A stretch of 64,000 nucleotides of DNA from Clostridium sp. (GTDB taxonomy: Bacteria; Bacillota_I; Bacilli_A; Acholeplasmatales; Anaeroplasmataceae): the NCBI GenBank assembly GCA_022010015.1, contig CP091735.1, positions 1,798,001-1,862,000 on the forward strand, read 5' to 3'. Positions 1-10,711 of this stretch are shown here, one piece after another; positions within the stretch are counted from its first letter, which is position 1, and every line of letters begins with the position of its first letter. Made by a program: the position numbers and the translations under genes. The notes under the pieces are model-generated. The model was not told where the DNA came from. It worked only from the letters and a program-made list of their open reading frames with translations, and did not search any database.

Positions 1-1378
1 AATTCTTGAATTAGATTTAAGTGGCTTTAATGAATTCCAAGATTTATGTAAAAAAAGATTGATTTGTGAAATAATGGGTCGTTATTCTAATATCATATTA
101 TGTAATGATGATTACACTATAATTGAAGCCCTAAAGCATGATGCAAGCCTCGATTCTACAAGAATTATTTTGCCTAACGCAAAATATAGCTTTCCCCTTC
201 AAAACAAAATTAATCCCTATCTTCTATCATACGATGAAATCTATAATAAATTTAAAAAAACATAACTAGTGCTAAGGAAATAGTAAGCACCTTTGAGGGT
301 GCTTCATTAACCCTAGCTATTCCTGCAATTTCAAGCACAAATCCTGCAAAAATTCTTTTATGATGCCTTATACACCTTAAATGAGCCCGCAACCTTTTTA
401 AATCAAAATGGGCAAATAGATTTTTATTACAATAATCTTGATAATAATATAATAAAGAACTATGATACCTTATCAGGACTACTAGAAAATTATTATTATG
501 AAATAGATAAATCAGCTAAAATTAAGCAAGAATCAAATGACATATTAACATTTGTTAATCGTAGAATAAAAAGAGCCAAGAAAAGTGTAGAAAGGTCGAA
601 CGAGATAAAATTATTGTCCTAGATGCTGATAGCTATAAAATTAAAGGTGAGCTTCTTCTAAGCTATCCCAATTTAAAGCTACACGCTGATTATATTGAGG
701 TCTTTAATTATTATGAAAACAAAACAACAAAAAAATTAATCTTGATTCTAAATATGATGTTTTAGAAAAATTCAAAACGTTTTTTTATAAAAAAATACCA
801 AAAAGCTTAAAAACCTCATTAAAATATTTAGAGGAACAAAAAAATATTTGTGATGAAGAAATCGCTTATTTTTCAATTTTGAAAAATCAAATTGAGCATG
901 CTGATTTAGCTGATATTATAGAAATTACTGAGGAATTAAAAAATGGTAAATATATACGTGATTCCTTAAAGAAAAATAATCGTAAACAAAAAATAAAAAT
1001 TTTAACATATGATTTAGATGAAGAAACATATATAATGGTTGGTAAAAAAATAATATTCAAAATGAATATTTGACTCATAAGCTAGCTCATCCAAATGATT
1101 TGTGGTTTCACGTAAAGGATGCTCCAGGAAGTCACGTTGTATTAAACAAGGATTTAGCTATAGCAACAGAAAAGGAAATAAGACTTGCAGCTAGTATTGC
1201 TGCCTATTATTCAACCTACAAAAATTCCTCTTCTGTTCCTGTAAATTATACACTTGTTCGCTATATAAAGAAAAATACCAGGAAAAAAAGAGCCTGCTTT
1301 GTAAGTATTTCTCATGAGAAAACTATTTATATTGATCCAAATGAAGACGAAATTAATGAATTGAAGGTAAGAAAATGA
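1..1378 (+). CDS. rqcH: RqcH (Rqc2/FbpA, NFACT family), C-terminal part, frameshifted
   Basis: Ribosome quality-control factor. In this family it binds stalled 50S subunits and recruits Ala-tRNA for C-terminal alanine tailing. The start lies outside the window. Residues near 59-265 carry the N-terminal NFACT pattern (EIMGRYSNII, then a block containing RIILPNAKYSFP). Positions 1070-1378 encode the NFACT-R domain, with HPNDLWFHVKDAPGSHVVL. The two parts are joined by a helical stretch read in shifting frames; the breaks lie in A/T runs, e.g. near 730-780 and 1045-1075. The stop (TGA) overlaps the ATG of the next gene. Family assignment is firm; whether the gene is intact depends on the accuracy of the homopolymers. 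Confidence 0.88.
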
Positions 1379-2132
1379 ATAACGCATATAAAAAATTCGC
1401 CTATTATTATGACGATGCCATTTCGGAAATTGATTATGATTTATGGCTAGAATTTATTGAACCATACTTAAATAAAGATTCTAAAATTCTCGATTTAGCC
1501 TGTGGTAGTGGTACACTAGCTATATTATTAAAGCTTGAGGGGTATAATGTATCAGGCCTTGATTTATCTGAGTCAATAATTGAAATTGCTAAAGAAAAAG
1601 CCAAAATTAATCATTTAAATATTCCTTTTTATGTAGATGATATGGCAGATTTTAATTTAAATGAAAAATTTGATGTTATAACCTGCTTCTTCGATTCTAT
1701 CAATTTTTTTACAAAATGAAGAATTAGTTATTAAAACCTTTAATTGTGTAAAAAAAGCACTTAAATAAGGGTGGAATATTCATTTGTGATGTCTTTTTCT
1801 TTAGATATGCTAGATGAATATCTTAATAATGAAATCATTAAAGATTTTTCAAACCTATAAATTAGTTTGGAAAACAAAAAAAGGTAACAGATTTAAGCTT
1901 AGTCCATAATATTGAAATATATGATAAGCTTGATTCTGTTACCCTTAAAGAAAAATTATTATGAATATTATTATGACTTAGAAAAGCTAAACATTGAAGG
2001 ATTCTCTTTAATCAAAAAAATCAGGTGATTTTTAATGATAATTATCTAGAAGGTGATGAAAGATTAATTTTTCGTCTACAAAAATCCTTTAATTCATTAT
2101 ATGTCATATTAAAGCAATACTTAAAGGCTTGA
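1375..2132 (+). CDS. Class I SAM-dependent methyltransferase, frameshifted
   Basis: Rossmann-fold methyltransferase of unknown substrate. The SAM-binding motif I, ILDLACGSGTLAI, is at about residues 40-52. It is followed by the acidic loop DLSES, motif II-like DDMADF, and the beta-4 segment FDVITCFFDSINF. The ATG overlaps the rqcH stop (ATGA), so the two are probably co-transcribed. The frame breaks near 1710 and again near 1760, 1850 and 1950. The C-terminus reads GDERLIFRLQK, and the exact stop (about 2090-2132) is uncertain. Length of about 245 residues fits the family. The last 50-90 bases overlap the convergent Hpt gene. Confidence 0.75.
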
Positions 2133-2400
2133 AGATCAAAATCTTCGCCTTTTTTTATGCTATCTAAAATCTGCTGTGAGCAATAATAAAGATTTTCAGC
2201 ACCTAGATTAAGAGTTATTCCCTTAAGACTATGAATTTTTATCATAAGTGTTTTTCTTCAATTTCATTTAAGAAATTTTTTTATAATTATCTAAAAAAAT
2301 TTGATTACTACCTTTTTTTAAAGATTACTTCATTATTGGCCAAATAACGCATAGCAAGATCATAATCAAAATACTTATTTTTTTCAATTTTTATAGCATC
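2042..2400 (-). CDS. Stand-alone histidine phosphotransfer (Hpt) domain protein, frameshifted
   Basis: The repaired protein of about 115 residues is a single Hpt four-helix domain. It shows the phospho-histidine motif HSLKGITLNLGAENLYY, matching the family pattern HxLKGxxxNLG, and an upstream helix DYDLAMRYLANNEVIF as in other Hpt modules. Two single-base shifts, near 2253 and 2317, separate the N-terminal part from the motif. The gene starts at or near the M18 aminopeptidase stop, so translation may be coupled; a TTG at 2387 is one possible start. No histidine kinase or response regulator is nearby, so the partner is unknown. The 3' end runs into the convergent methyltransferase gene. Confidence 0.72.
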
Positions 2401-3700
2401 CGTTAACTAATAATGTTGAATGAGATGAATAAAATTCATCCATTGCTTTAATTAAATAAGAAACATCCTTACTTCCTGCAGTTTCCATTACTGAATGCAT
2501 TGCAAGCTGTGGTAGGCCAATATCCACACTATTAATGCTTACCTGTGAGGTTGAAATAGCACCAAGGGTACCGCCACCTCTTACATCACTTCTATTTGTA
2601 TATTTTTGATAAGGAACTGAAGCATTTTTACAAATTGTTTCAAAATAAGCACTTGAAATAGCATCAGTCGTGTAGCTTTGATTAGCATTATATTTAATAA
2701 CAATACCATGATTTAATAAAGCATTGTTTTTAGCATCAGTTCTTCCTGGTTGATTTGGATGAACAGCATGAGCATTATCTGCTGAAACAATAAATGAATT
2801 AGCAAGTGCACAAGAAATATCTGTAGCACTAAGCTTTAGGGCATCACCAATACGGCTAATTGTATCAGCTAAGAATTTAGAGCCTGCTCCTTGCTTTGTC
2901 CTGCTTCCCACCTCTTCATTATCAAAGCATGCATAAATATTAATGCTTGCTTCATTTGAAGCAGAAACAAATCCTTTAAGACAACCAAAGGCAGAAGCTA
3001 AATCATCAAGCTGAGGTGCAGCAATAAATTCATCATCAAGACCTAAAAACATGACCTCTATCACGAACATATAAAAAAATAAATCTGAAGCAATAATATC
3101 TTCTTTTTTTAACATTAATAGTACTAGCAATAATATCATTTAAATCAAATTTTTTTGATCTTTAGTTGATATTAAAGGTAGCATATCAATTTGAGGATTA
3201 TATTTAACACCATTAAGATTTTTCACTAGCAACATGAGGTGCTATATGCGGAATAATTAATAAATCCTTATCAATCTTAACAAGCTTTGTACTAATTGTA
3301 TCAGAAGCATGAACAATTACTCTTCCGGCTACGCCTAAAGGACGATCCATCCAGGTTGAAATAATTGGTCCACCATAAATCTCAGTATTTAATTCCTGAT
3401 AAAAAAATTAACACTTTCCAAAGAAAAAAATTAGGTTTAATTTTTGAATGTTGGTGAATCACTATGTGAAGCACTAATATTAAATGATAGATTATCTAAG
3501 CTATTGGGAATTGTAAAGGCTAATACTGATGATTGATTTCTCACAACATAATATTTTCCACCCTTTGCTAAATTCCAATGCTCATTTTCCATTAAAAGCT
3601 CGTAATTTGCTTGATCAAGTATATCACAAATATTTTTAATTGCATGAAAGCAAGTTGGACTTTCCTGTATAAATTTAAGTAGTTCCTTAGTATTATTCAT
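2384..3700 (-). CDS. M18 family metalloaminopeptidase, frameshifted
   Basis: Dinuclear-zinc aspartyl/leucyl-type aminopeptidase, expected to be cytosolic. The N-terminal block reads LLKFIQESPTCFHAI, and the first metal ligand is in SASHSDSPTF. Later ligands appear in APQLDDLASAFG, CFDNEEVGSRTKQGAGS and the C-terminal AMHSVMETAGSKD. The HAVHPNQPGR stretch is typical of the family. The total of about 435 residues is the usual length. Three or more frame breaks lie between 3139 and 3437 in A/T runs. The start at 3700 has a GGAGA ribosome-binding site and overlaps the end of the upstream thioesterase gene. Confidence 0.88.
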
Positions 3701-4443
3701 CTTTAATCTCCATTTCTAGCATAGCTGTATAAAAATTTTTCTATCCTCATTTACCCCTTCAAAATAATATATACCATTTTTCCCTTTCATCCATATAATA
3801 ATATGTTTTAATTTCCTCCCCATTTAGTGCCTCATGATTGAAATTAATAACAAATGATTTGATATTTGCTGTAGGTGCAAAAAAATATCTAAAATCAAAT
3901 CGCCATATTTGGCATTATTCATATGACCATTATGATCAAGGTCGGAATTTCTAACAATATGGGACTTAAAGTTATATTTTTTGTTTTCGTCGAAGCAAAT
4001 TTTCGGCATATTATCATTATATAGGGACTTATCAAAATAATTTGTCGAATTAAATCTCACATTTGCTGGTCTAACAATTTTTTTCGATCAATGGTAATTA
4101 CAATCCAAGTAGTTTCAACTAAAATGATATCATTACCATCTTTATCAGTAAATACACAGTCTCTAATAAATCTAGCTCCAACTGGCTTTAATGGCCAAGT
4201 TTTAACCGTTATTTCCTCATCAGCCTTAGGATTTCTTTTTAAAGTAAATCTTAATCCAGAAATAACCCAAAACATATCTTTTGCTTTTTAATTCCTCGTA
4301 TGATACACCAAGCATATCAGCATGAAGCCCCGCAATGCTTTGTGTTAAGTCCAAAATAGCAGATATTCTAATTTTTATCTTTAAAAATCAAAAATCAGAT
4401 GTTTCTAAGCACATATTTCTTTTTCAAAGTACATTTCTTCCAT
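3693..4443 (-). CDS. Acyl-ACP thioesterase (FatA/FatB-like hotdog fold), frameshifted
   Basis: Likely hydrolyses acyl-ACP to free fatty acid. The N-terminal hotdog half contains ILDLTQSIAGLHADMLGVSY, then WVISGLRFTLKRNPKADEEI and WPLKPVGARFIRDC. The C-terminal half carries RNSDLDHNGHMNNAKYGDLI, the characteristic motif with the conserved Asn and His. Length of about 250 residues is normal for bacterial members. Breaks occur near 4390, 4275, 4060 and 3890. I place the start at 4443, which has GAGG ten bases upstream. I place the end in the frame ending MLEMEIKDE, which overlaps the next gene's ATG; the end is less certain than the identity. Confidence 0.82.
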
Positions 4444-4504
4444 ATCTTTATAACCTCACACCTATTTTTATCATATTTAAAAAGAGAAAATAAATTGAAT
4501 AACT

Positions 4505-4537
4505 CAAAAAAAGGAACTATCTAAATTAAATAGTTCC
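4505..4537 (-). terminator. Intrinsic terminator downstream of the membrane-protein gene
   Basis: The arms GGAACTAT and ATAGTTCC (4513-4520 and 4530-4537) are perfectly complementary and are followed on the minus strand by seven T. It separates the membrane-protein gene from the thioesterase operon. Confidence 0.8.
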
Positions 4538-4549
4538 CTTCTTTATTAT

Positions 4550-5815
4550 TAAATTGCCATTATAAGTCTTCTTTAATTGTAATAAGGCAATAATAATTAA
4601 TAAAATTACTGTTGATCCACATATTAATGCTAGTGCTATAAAGCTATAGCCTGCCTTAAATTTTTATTATTGAATATATTCCTGATATAATTAATCCTAT
4701 TATTAAAGGAATAAAATATATAATTAACCCTTCTTTTATTTTTTTGAAATAAAGAACTTAAATCTCTTCATTCCTAATAATCTTTTTTTATTTTATTATC
4801 ATATCCTTCTGTTACAACTAAAAAAAATTATAAGAAATAAATACTAATATTATTGATAATAAGATTGGTATATATCCAAATGATAAAAAGCAATTTATCA
4901 CCATTATTCAACTGATATAAAAGCTGTCTTTCCTTATATCCATATTCAATGTATAAGTAATTTTTCAGGATTTAATTTGATTTTTTTAATAAATCCTTTT
5001 TCTTACCAATATAAACACTTGTATACTGATATCTTTCTTTATTAAAACTCATAATTTCGGCATTGAAATTCGGCATATATTTATATATTACTTTTGTTTC
5101 ATTTAATTGTTCTTTAGTTACAGGATTTCCACTTGCAGTCATACTTGGTCCATATAATTCTATATATGTATAATTATTTTTCTTTAGCTAATTCATAATC
5201 ATTTGTATAATTATATTCGTCTCTTTGAATTATTATATTACACTTAGTACAATAACCACTTGTCGAAATACCATCAATTAAAAATTGTTTATCAGAAAAA
5301 AATAATATCTTTTATAATCAGCATTAGTAGTGGCATTCTCACGACTAATAGTGTAGGTGTAATGGGTTGTGTTTGGATAATCTTTAATCATATTCTTTAC
5401 ATTCTTTTTTTCGGCATACCTATCATATTCTCCTACATACATTGCATCCTTACGTATTTCTTTATAAACATTTGCTTGATAATCAAAAAAGTGCATATTT
5501 TGTTGACAAACACATAATAATACATTTACCAAAAACTAAAAAAATATTAAGCTTACTACTACTTTTTGGATTTATTGTCTTTATTTTTTTATACTTGATA
5601 AATAATGAATTAACATAATTATTATTACCATTATTATAAACATTGCTAAATATGCTAATATTATAAATCCTATGTATTTTAGCATTATTCCCATAAAGAT
5701 TTGTACAAACATTAATTTAGATAATATTATAAAGCTAATGATTGCTATCAATGAGGTAATTCCTATCGATATTAATGATTTTTTTCAAGTATATATATCG
5801 TTTTTTTAATTTCTT
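4550..5815 (-). CDS. Unrecognised multi-pass membrane protein with a large extracytoplasmic domain, frameshifted
   Basis: I do not recognise this family. Reading through the frame breaks gives two N-terminal membrane segments (around ITSLIAIISFIILSKLMFVQ and FIILAYLAMFIIMVIIIM). A polar domain of roughly 240 residues follows, with NMHFFDYQANVYKEI, YPNTTHYTYTISREN and ELYGPSMTASGNPVT. The C-terminus has further hydrophobic stretches near 4560-4900. A GGAGGTG ribosome-binding site lies near 5827-5834, but no clean start codon remains. It follows the secreted-protein gene closely and is downstream of the ABC export operon, so a shared envelope role is possible but unproven. More breaks are present here than in neighbouring conserved genes, so real decay cannot be excluded. 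Confidence 0.5.
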
Positions 5816-5843
5816 TATATACTTATCACCTCCAGCATTAAAC

Positions 5844-6345
5844 TCATACATCGTTGTTGGACAAGAAACCATATTGATTTTTGCCGTATTGAACTTTTTC
5901 TTCAGCATCATAACTTGTATTCGTAATTGTATCAATTGCAAGAATATAATATGGTATTCCCACATTTTGATAAAATCCAACTGTATTATAAAACTCATAT
6001 TCCGCTTTTTTTTCAAGAGTAAGACTTGTTTGATGAGTATTAGTTATTTGTACTTTATTACTAACAGGATAAAACAATGAATCATCACTATTAACAACTG
6101 AATGCGAACCAGTTGCAAATTCTACAACATAGCGATAATCAGTGAAACGTACTCTAAATAGTTTTGAATATGTTTCATCTAATCCATCCAAATAGGAAGC
6201 TACCTCATTTACATTTCGATTACTATATTAGTTCATTGCCACCTCTTTTTGCTTCAGTTGAAGCCGATACGTTTAATCCCTTAACTCCAATGATTAAGGT
6301 AATTAAACTCATTAAAATTAATACTTTTTTCTTCCCTTTATTCAC
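5844..6345 (-). CDS. Putative secreted protein of unknown function
   Basis: A protein of about 160 residues with an N-terminal signal peptide: basic NKGKKK, hydrophobic VLILMSLITLIIGVKGL, then a likely cleavage region NVSAS. The mature part contains SYLDGLDETYSKLF, RVRFTDYRYVVEFATGSHS and FYQNVGIPYYILAID, with no motif I recognise. A likely frameshift near 6230 joins the signal peptide to the rest. It sits after the permease terminator and before the membrane-protein gene, and could be exported by or act with that system. The start is unclear; a GTG near 6345 is possible. Confidence 0.5.
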
Positions 6346-6393
6346 TTCTATTTTTAGTCTATAATTAATTTTACTTAATCTCAAGAGAAATAC

Positions 6394-6428
6394 AAAAAAA
6401 GTAATACCATTACTGATATTACTTTTTA
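6394..6428 (-). terminator. Intrinsic terminator after the ABC permease
   Basis: The complementary arms AAAAAGTAATA and TATTACTTTTT (6396-6406 and 6417-6427) are followed on the minus strand by a T run. It closes the TetR-controlled ABC operon. Confidence 0.72.
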
Positions 6429-6438
6429 AATTTTGTTA

Positions 6439-8081
6439 TTAAAGAGGTAAATCCTTCTTCTTAAATCTTAATGCACCAATTATATAACCAACAATTCCGA
6501 TTACTAATAGAATTACAAATTTCCAAATAAATGCATTAGTTCCTTCAATAATTGATACTGCATCAAAGAATGAAATAATTGTTACATAGTTGAAATTATT
6601 TAAAGCCTTGATTCTTACAACTGAAGGGATTACCTTTGAACCAAATAAGCCAAGCATTGTTGCAACTAGGAAGAACATACTTAATCCTCCACCAATTGCC
6701 ATTGACTTCTTACTACGATCAAAGATACAAGATGTTAAGAAATTAATTCCAGACATTGCAAATAATACAAGGAATGCGCCTAAATTAATTAGAATTAATT
6801 TACCAACTGTAAGATTTGTTGAAGAAATATTTACTATTCCTAAGCAAACAATACTTGTTATAGTTGTACAAACAAACATTAAGAATAATGATAAAATTAA
6901 ATAACAAGCTTGAGTAAATGTAACCTGGTCACGCTTTGTTGAAGTTGATAACACATAAGCCATTGAGCCTGAATCAACCTGACCAACAATTAAGTTATTA
7001 GATACCATTATCATATAAATAATAGGTAATAATAGACCGGCAATCTTAAAGAAAAATTGAACCTACAATTAGACTATATAAATCCATTTGGCCAATTTCC
7101 TTAATAGCATCTGATACATCAGTTGGTAATAAATCAAGTAAGCTTCCAGCAATATCCTGATTTAATTCCTTTTTTTCTTAGAAAGAACTAATTCATTATA
7201 ATTATCACTTGTCTTGTCTAATAAAGATAATTCATATTCTAAACGAGCCTGATAAGAAACAAGGGCTGTCTTAGATAAATGCTTAACTCTTGTATAAGAA
7301 TAATCGAAAGTATTATACTTTTTCTTCTGTTACACCATATTCCTTTAAATTTTCAAGCATAGAAGCCTTAACCTCAGGCTTTGTCATATTACCACCAATT
7401 AAAATTGGAACTGCATAAGCACCACGGTCATTACGATATTCATTTCTTGTATCTGATACTAAATATTCATTAATATTTGTACCTTCATTACCAAGAGCCC
7501 AAGCAGTAAGATCAGATACATTAATGTTTTGAACTAAGCTTGTAACATCATAAGCATCAGTTTTTGAACCTGGTTCAAATGCTTCAAATTGATCATTTGC
7601 TTGACCATTAGGATTAATTGTAAATAAAGCAACTCCTAAAAGCTCTTGATGAGCACTACTATTTTCTTCAAAGCCACGAGCCTTAGCAACCTCTAAAATA
7701 TAGCTATTTAAATCAGCAATTGCTGCTTGATAAACAGTTGCAATATTAGTTTGAGCTGTAGTCTTATATGCTTCTACGGCATTTCCGCTCTTCTTAAATT
7801 CAGCTAAAAAGCTTGCTTTAAATTCACTAACAAAATATTCATCAAATTTTTCTTCAGCTGTAGTTGCGACATCATAATAATTAATAGCATTCTTTTTCAA
7901 GCTCAGAATCAATTGTTTCAACAATAATTGTATCTTCAACAGAATCCTTAACACCACTAATATTTCCAGTACCACTAATTAGCATAACACATGCTAGCAT
8001 AAAACAAACTGCAAAAGTAATAATACCCCACATAAGACCATTTGCCTTACATGATTGTTTAAATAAAGCCTTACTAAACAT
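6439..8081 (-). CDS. ABC-2 type export permease, frameshifted
   Basis: Membrane subunit of an ABC exporter of about 545 residues. The first membrane segment is GLMWGIITFAVCFMLACVML, near residue 15. A long extracytoplasmic loop of about 270 residues follows (DVATTAEEKFDEYF, then a segment with SDLTAWALGNEGTNINEYL). Five or six membrane segments make up the C-terminal half, for example VSNNLIVGQVDSGSMAYVLS and YLILSLFLMFVCTTITSIV. Frame breaks are near 7890-7970, 7315 and 7050-7180. The ATG overlaps the end of the upstream ATPase gene and has a ribosome-binding site, AAGGAG. Substrate unknown; the layout suggests drug, peptide or lipid export. Confidence 0.82.
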
Positions 8082-8988
8082 TTTTCTTCTTCTCCTTATT
8101 TTCCATCATTTTTTCCTTGAAATGCTTCTCAAGTGTATATTTAACCTCCGTTATAAATTTAACATCATAATTCTTTAAATCTTTAAATAAATTATTAATA
8201 TTTTTCCTTTGGAAGGGAAATAGTAACCTGATTAAATTGCTCCTGTAAACGAATAAAATTATAATTTAGCTTTAAGAAAGCCTCATAATCATTATGATTA
8301 TTAAATTCAATCTTAAAGTCCTCAACATCACGATTACGAATTTTATTCATATCAGCAATATCAATAATATGACCATCACTTATAAGTGCTACACGATCAC
8401 ATGTTTCTTCCATTTCCTCAAACATATGAGAACTCATAAAAAAATAGTTTTACCTTTTTTATGCTCAGCCTTAATTATGTCAAGGAAAGCAACACGCATT
8501 AATGGGTCAAGTCCTGTTGTTGGCTCATCTAGAATAATTATTTCAGCATTATTCATTAATGCTGCAACAAGTGCTGTCTTTTGCTTCATACCCTTACTCA
8601 TTCTTTTTAGGTTTGCTTTAATATCAAGCTGAAGCTTAGAAATTAATTCATTAGCATAATCCATATTATCCATATGAAGAAATTCTTTTTGACTTTCCAA
8701 GAAATTAGCACCTGTCTTTAAATCAGGGAATGCGATCTCACCAGGAACATAACCAACCATTTTAGCAATTTCACTTGAATGACTCCAGGCCTCCATACCA
8801 TTTACTACTACTCTACCGCTTGTTGGCTTAATAAAACCTAGAATGTTTCTTATCGTTGTAGTTTTACCACTACCATTAGTACCAACAAAGCCAATCATTT
8901 CACCCTTCTCAATTGAAAGGTTAATATCAAAGACACCTCTTTGATTTCCATAATCCTTTGTTAAATGCTCAATTTCAATTAAACTCAT
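8077..8988 (-). CDS. ABC transporter ATP-binding protein (second ATPase of the operon)
   Basis: Nucleotide-binding subunit of the exporter. Walker A GTNGSGKTT is near residue 37, the signature loop is the variant MSKGMKQK (LSGGQ position), and Walker B is IIILDEPTTGLDP. The H-loop lies in LMSSHMFEEMEET. Only one main break is evident, near 8435, between the P-loop half and the switch half. The C-terminal 90 residues are the accessory region usual in drug-export ATPases. The start ATG overlaps the TGA stop of the preceding ATPase (ATGA), which points to translational coupling and a heterodimeric pair. Confidence 0.88.
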
Positions 8989-9936
8989 TTTGAAACACCT
9001 CCAAATGTTTTATCCTCTTTATAGAACTTCATAAAGTAATCCTCAAGTGTTTCCTTTATATTATTAAATTCAAGCATTTCATAATTAGCTAAATAATCAA
9101 TAACCTTATTAATATCCTTATCATTAGTAGCTATTAAAAACATTATTTTTTTATCTTCAACAATATTTAAAAACCTTAATAAATTCATTTTTTTAGAATT
9201 ATCATTAATAAATTTATTAAATGCATTCTTATCAGCAAAGGTTATTTTTATAATTTTTTTAATACTTGAATGCTTCAAATCATTAGCAATAAATTCACTA
9301 ACAATTCTACCATCCTTAATAATACAAATTCGATCACATGTAGCATCTATTTCTGAGAATATATGGCTAGATAAAAGAATTGTTTTTACCATTTTCTTTT
9401 TCTTCTTTGATAAACTCAATAAATACCTCTTGCATAACCGGGTCAAGACCACTTGTTGGTTCATCCAAAATCAAAACATCTGGGTCTGACATAAATGCTG
9501 TAACAATTGCAAGCTTTCTTTTTTTACACCAAGGCTCATTCGCTTAGTATCACCTGATAATACATTATCATATAACTCAAACTTATTAAGCATTCTATGA
9601 AGCATTTCTTCATTATGAATACCTTGTAAATCCTGCATCATTTTAATAAATTGCCATCCTGTTAAGCCAGCTGGCAAAGCAATTTATCCGGGAATATATC
9701 CAACATGAGATAAAAATTTTATCATAATTAGTAAATGATGATTCTCCAAATATCTTACAATCACCAGATTGCGGCTTAGAAAATCCCATTAAATGTCTAA
9801 TCGTAGTTGATTTACCAGCACCATTTGGTCCAAGGAAACCAAAAACTTCACCTTTTTCAATAGCAAACGAAACATCAAATACTCCACGACCAGATCCATA
9901 GTCCTTAGTTAAATGACTAACTTCTAATACTGCCAT
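8985..9936 (-). CDS. ABC transporter ATP-binding protein (first ATPase of the operon)
   Basis: Walker A GPNGAGKSTT is near residue 38, Walker B is LILDEPTSGLDP, and the H-loop is in LLSSHIFSEIDA. The signature region reads KRMSLGVKK across a shifted frame near 9530. Other breaks are near 9710 and 9390. It is homologous to the following ATPase along its whole length, so the operon encodes two related nucleotide-binding subunits for one permease. The start is preceded by AAAGGAGG. The promoter and two candidate TetR operators lie just upstream. Confidence 0.87.
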
Positions 9937-9957
9937 ATAATTTCCTCCTTTACATTA

Positions 9958-9992
9958 TCAAACTTAAGTTTATTTTTCAAACTAGGGTTTGA
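9958..9992. promoter_or_regulatory. Pair of candidate TetR operators
   Basis: Two inverted repeats share the half-site TCAAAC. Site 1 is TCAAACTTAAGTTTAT (9958-9973), containing the perfect palindrome AAACTTAAGTTT. Site 2 is TCAAACTAGGGTTTGA (9977-9992). Their centres are 19 bp apart, and both lie between the ABC promoter and the first ATPase start. The divergent tetR gene makes this an attractive autoregulatory and operon-repression site. Confidence 0.6.
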
Positions 9993-10010
9993 TTTTTCTT
10001 CAACAATAGT

Positions 10011-10038
10011 AGTATAATCTTATTTGAGGAAAGTACAA
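10011..10038 (-). promoter_or_regulatory. Promoter of the ABC export operon
   Basis: On the minus strand the -35 element is TTGTAC (10033-10038) and the -10 element TATACT (10011-10016), spaced by 16 bp. The candidate operators fall within the expected early transcribed region. Confidence 0.5.
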
Positions 10039-10114
10039 TAAACAAAAAAATCGTATTTGTGTCCATTTTTTTGTACTAAAATATAAAAAAATTGTCCAAA
10101 AGTGAGGTAAAATC

Positions 10115-10684
10115 ATGGCTGAATATAGAAATTCAATTCGATCTAAGAAATTAATTCGTGAAGCATTTGCCAAAATATTAGAAGAAAAAAAGGATATTAA
10201 TAAAATATCCGTTAAAGAAATTGTTGAGCGGGCTGATATATCAAAAAGTACATTTTATTGTCATTACCAGGATATATATGCTGTCATTGAAGAATTCGAG
10301 GATGAAATTTTTTTACACTTTTTAGAAAATACTATGGATGAATTTTCTAAAAGAAACAATAATGAATTTATGCCCTATATTAATAAGGTCTTATTAACAT
10401 TGAAGGAAAAATGAAGAAATTTATAAAATGCTTTTTAAGGCAGATTTCCCTATTAAATTTATTGATAAGCTAAAAAAATTATGTGCTTCCAAAGATTAAA
10501 TAAATATTATTATTTTTTTAAGACTTGCCAATGATCCAAAAAAACAAGAAAAAGCTGAAATTAGCTTTTTTTAACAAATGGTATCATTTATCTAGTTGTC
10601 GATTATTTCCGTGGTGATCTTGATTTGACGCTTGACGATATTGCTATCTTGATTAATCAATTATTATTAAAAATAGCTAAATAA
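10115..10684 (+). CDS. TetR/AcrR family transcriptional regulator, frameshifted
   Basis: A repressor of about 188 residues. The N-terminal helix-turn-helix reads KISVKEIVERADISKSTFYCHYQDI, with the usual spacing from the first helix KKLIREAFAKIL. The C-terminal ligand domain continues after a break near 10410 (EEIYKMLFKADFPIKFIDKL, then VDYFRGDLDLTLDDIAILINQ). It is transcribed divergently from the two-ATPase export operon, and the shared intergenic region holds paired palindromes. It probably senses the exported compound. The ribosome-binding site is GTGAGG. Confidence 0.85.
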
Positions 10685-10711
10685 AAAAAGAAGCTTTTTG
10701 CTTCTTTTTTT
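10684..10711. terminator. Bidirectional terminator between tetR and degV
   Basis: The perfect arms AAAAAAGAAGC and GCTTCTTTTTT surround a TTTTT loop. The A run and T run let it act for both convergent genes. Confidence 0.8.

Noticed and set aside
887..1078. Open frame on the minus strand opposite rqcH
   Set aside because: It is the antisense shadow of the NFACT coding region, with no ribosome-binding site or family pattern.
5260..6080. Plus-strand frames with hydrophobic protein sequence in the 5.2-6.1 kb region
   Set aside because: They mirror the minus-strand membrane and secreted protein genes; T-rich antisense sequence gives spurious hydrophobic peptides.
8294..8632. Plus-strand frame opposite the ABC ATPase
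   Set aside because: The minus strand has clear Walker and signature motifs; this frame is antisense.
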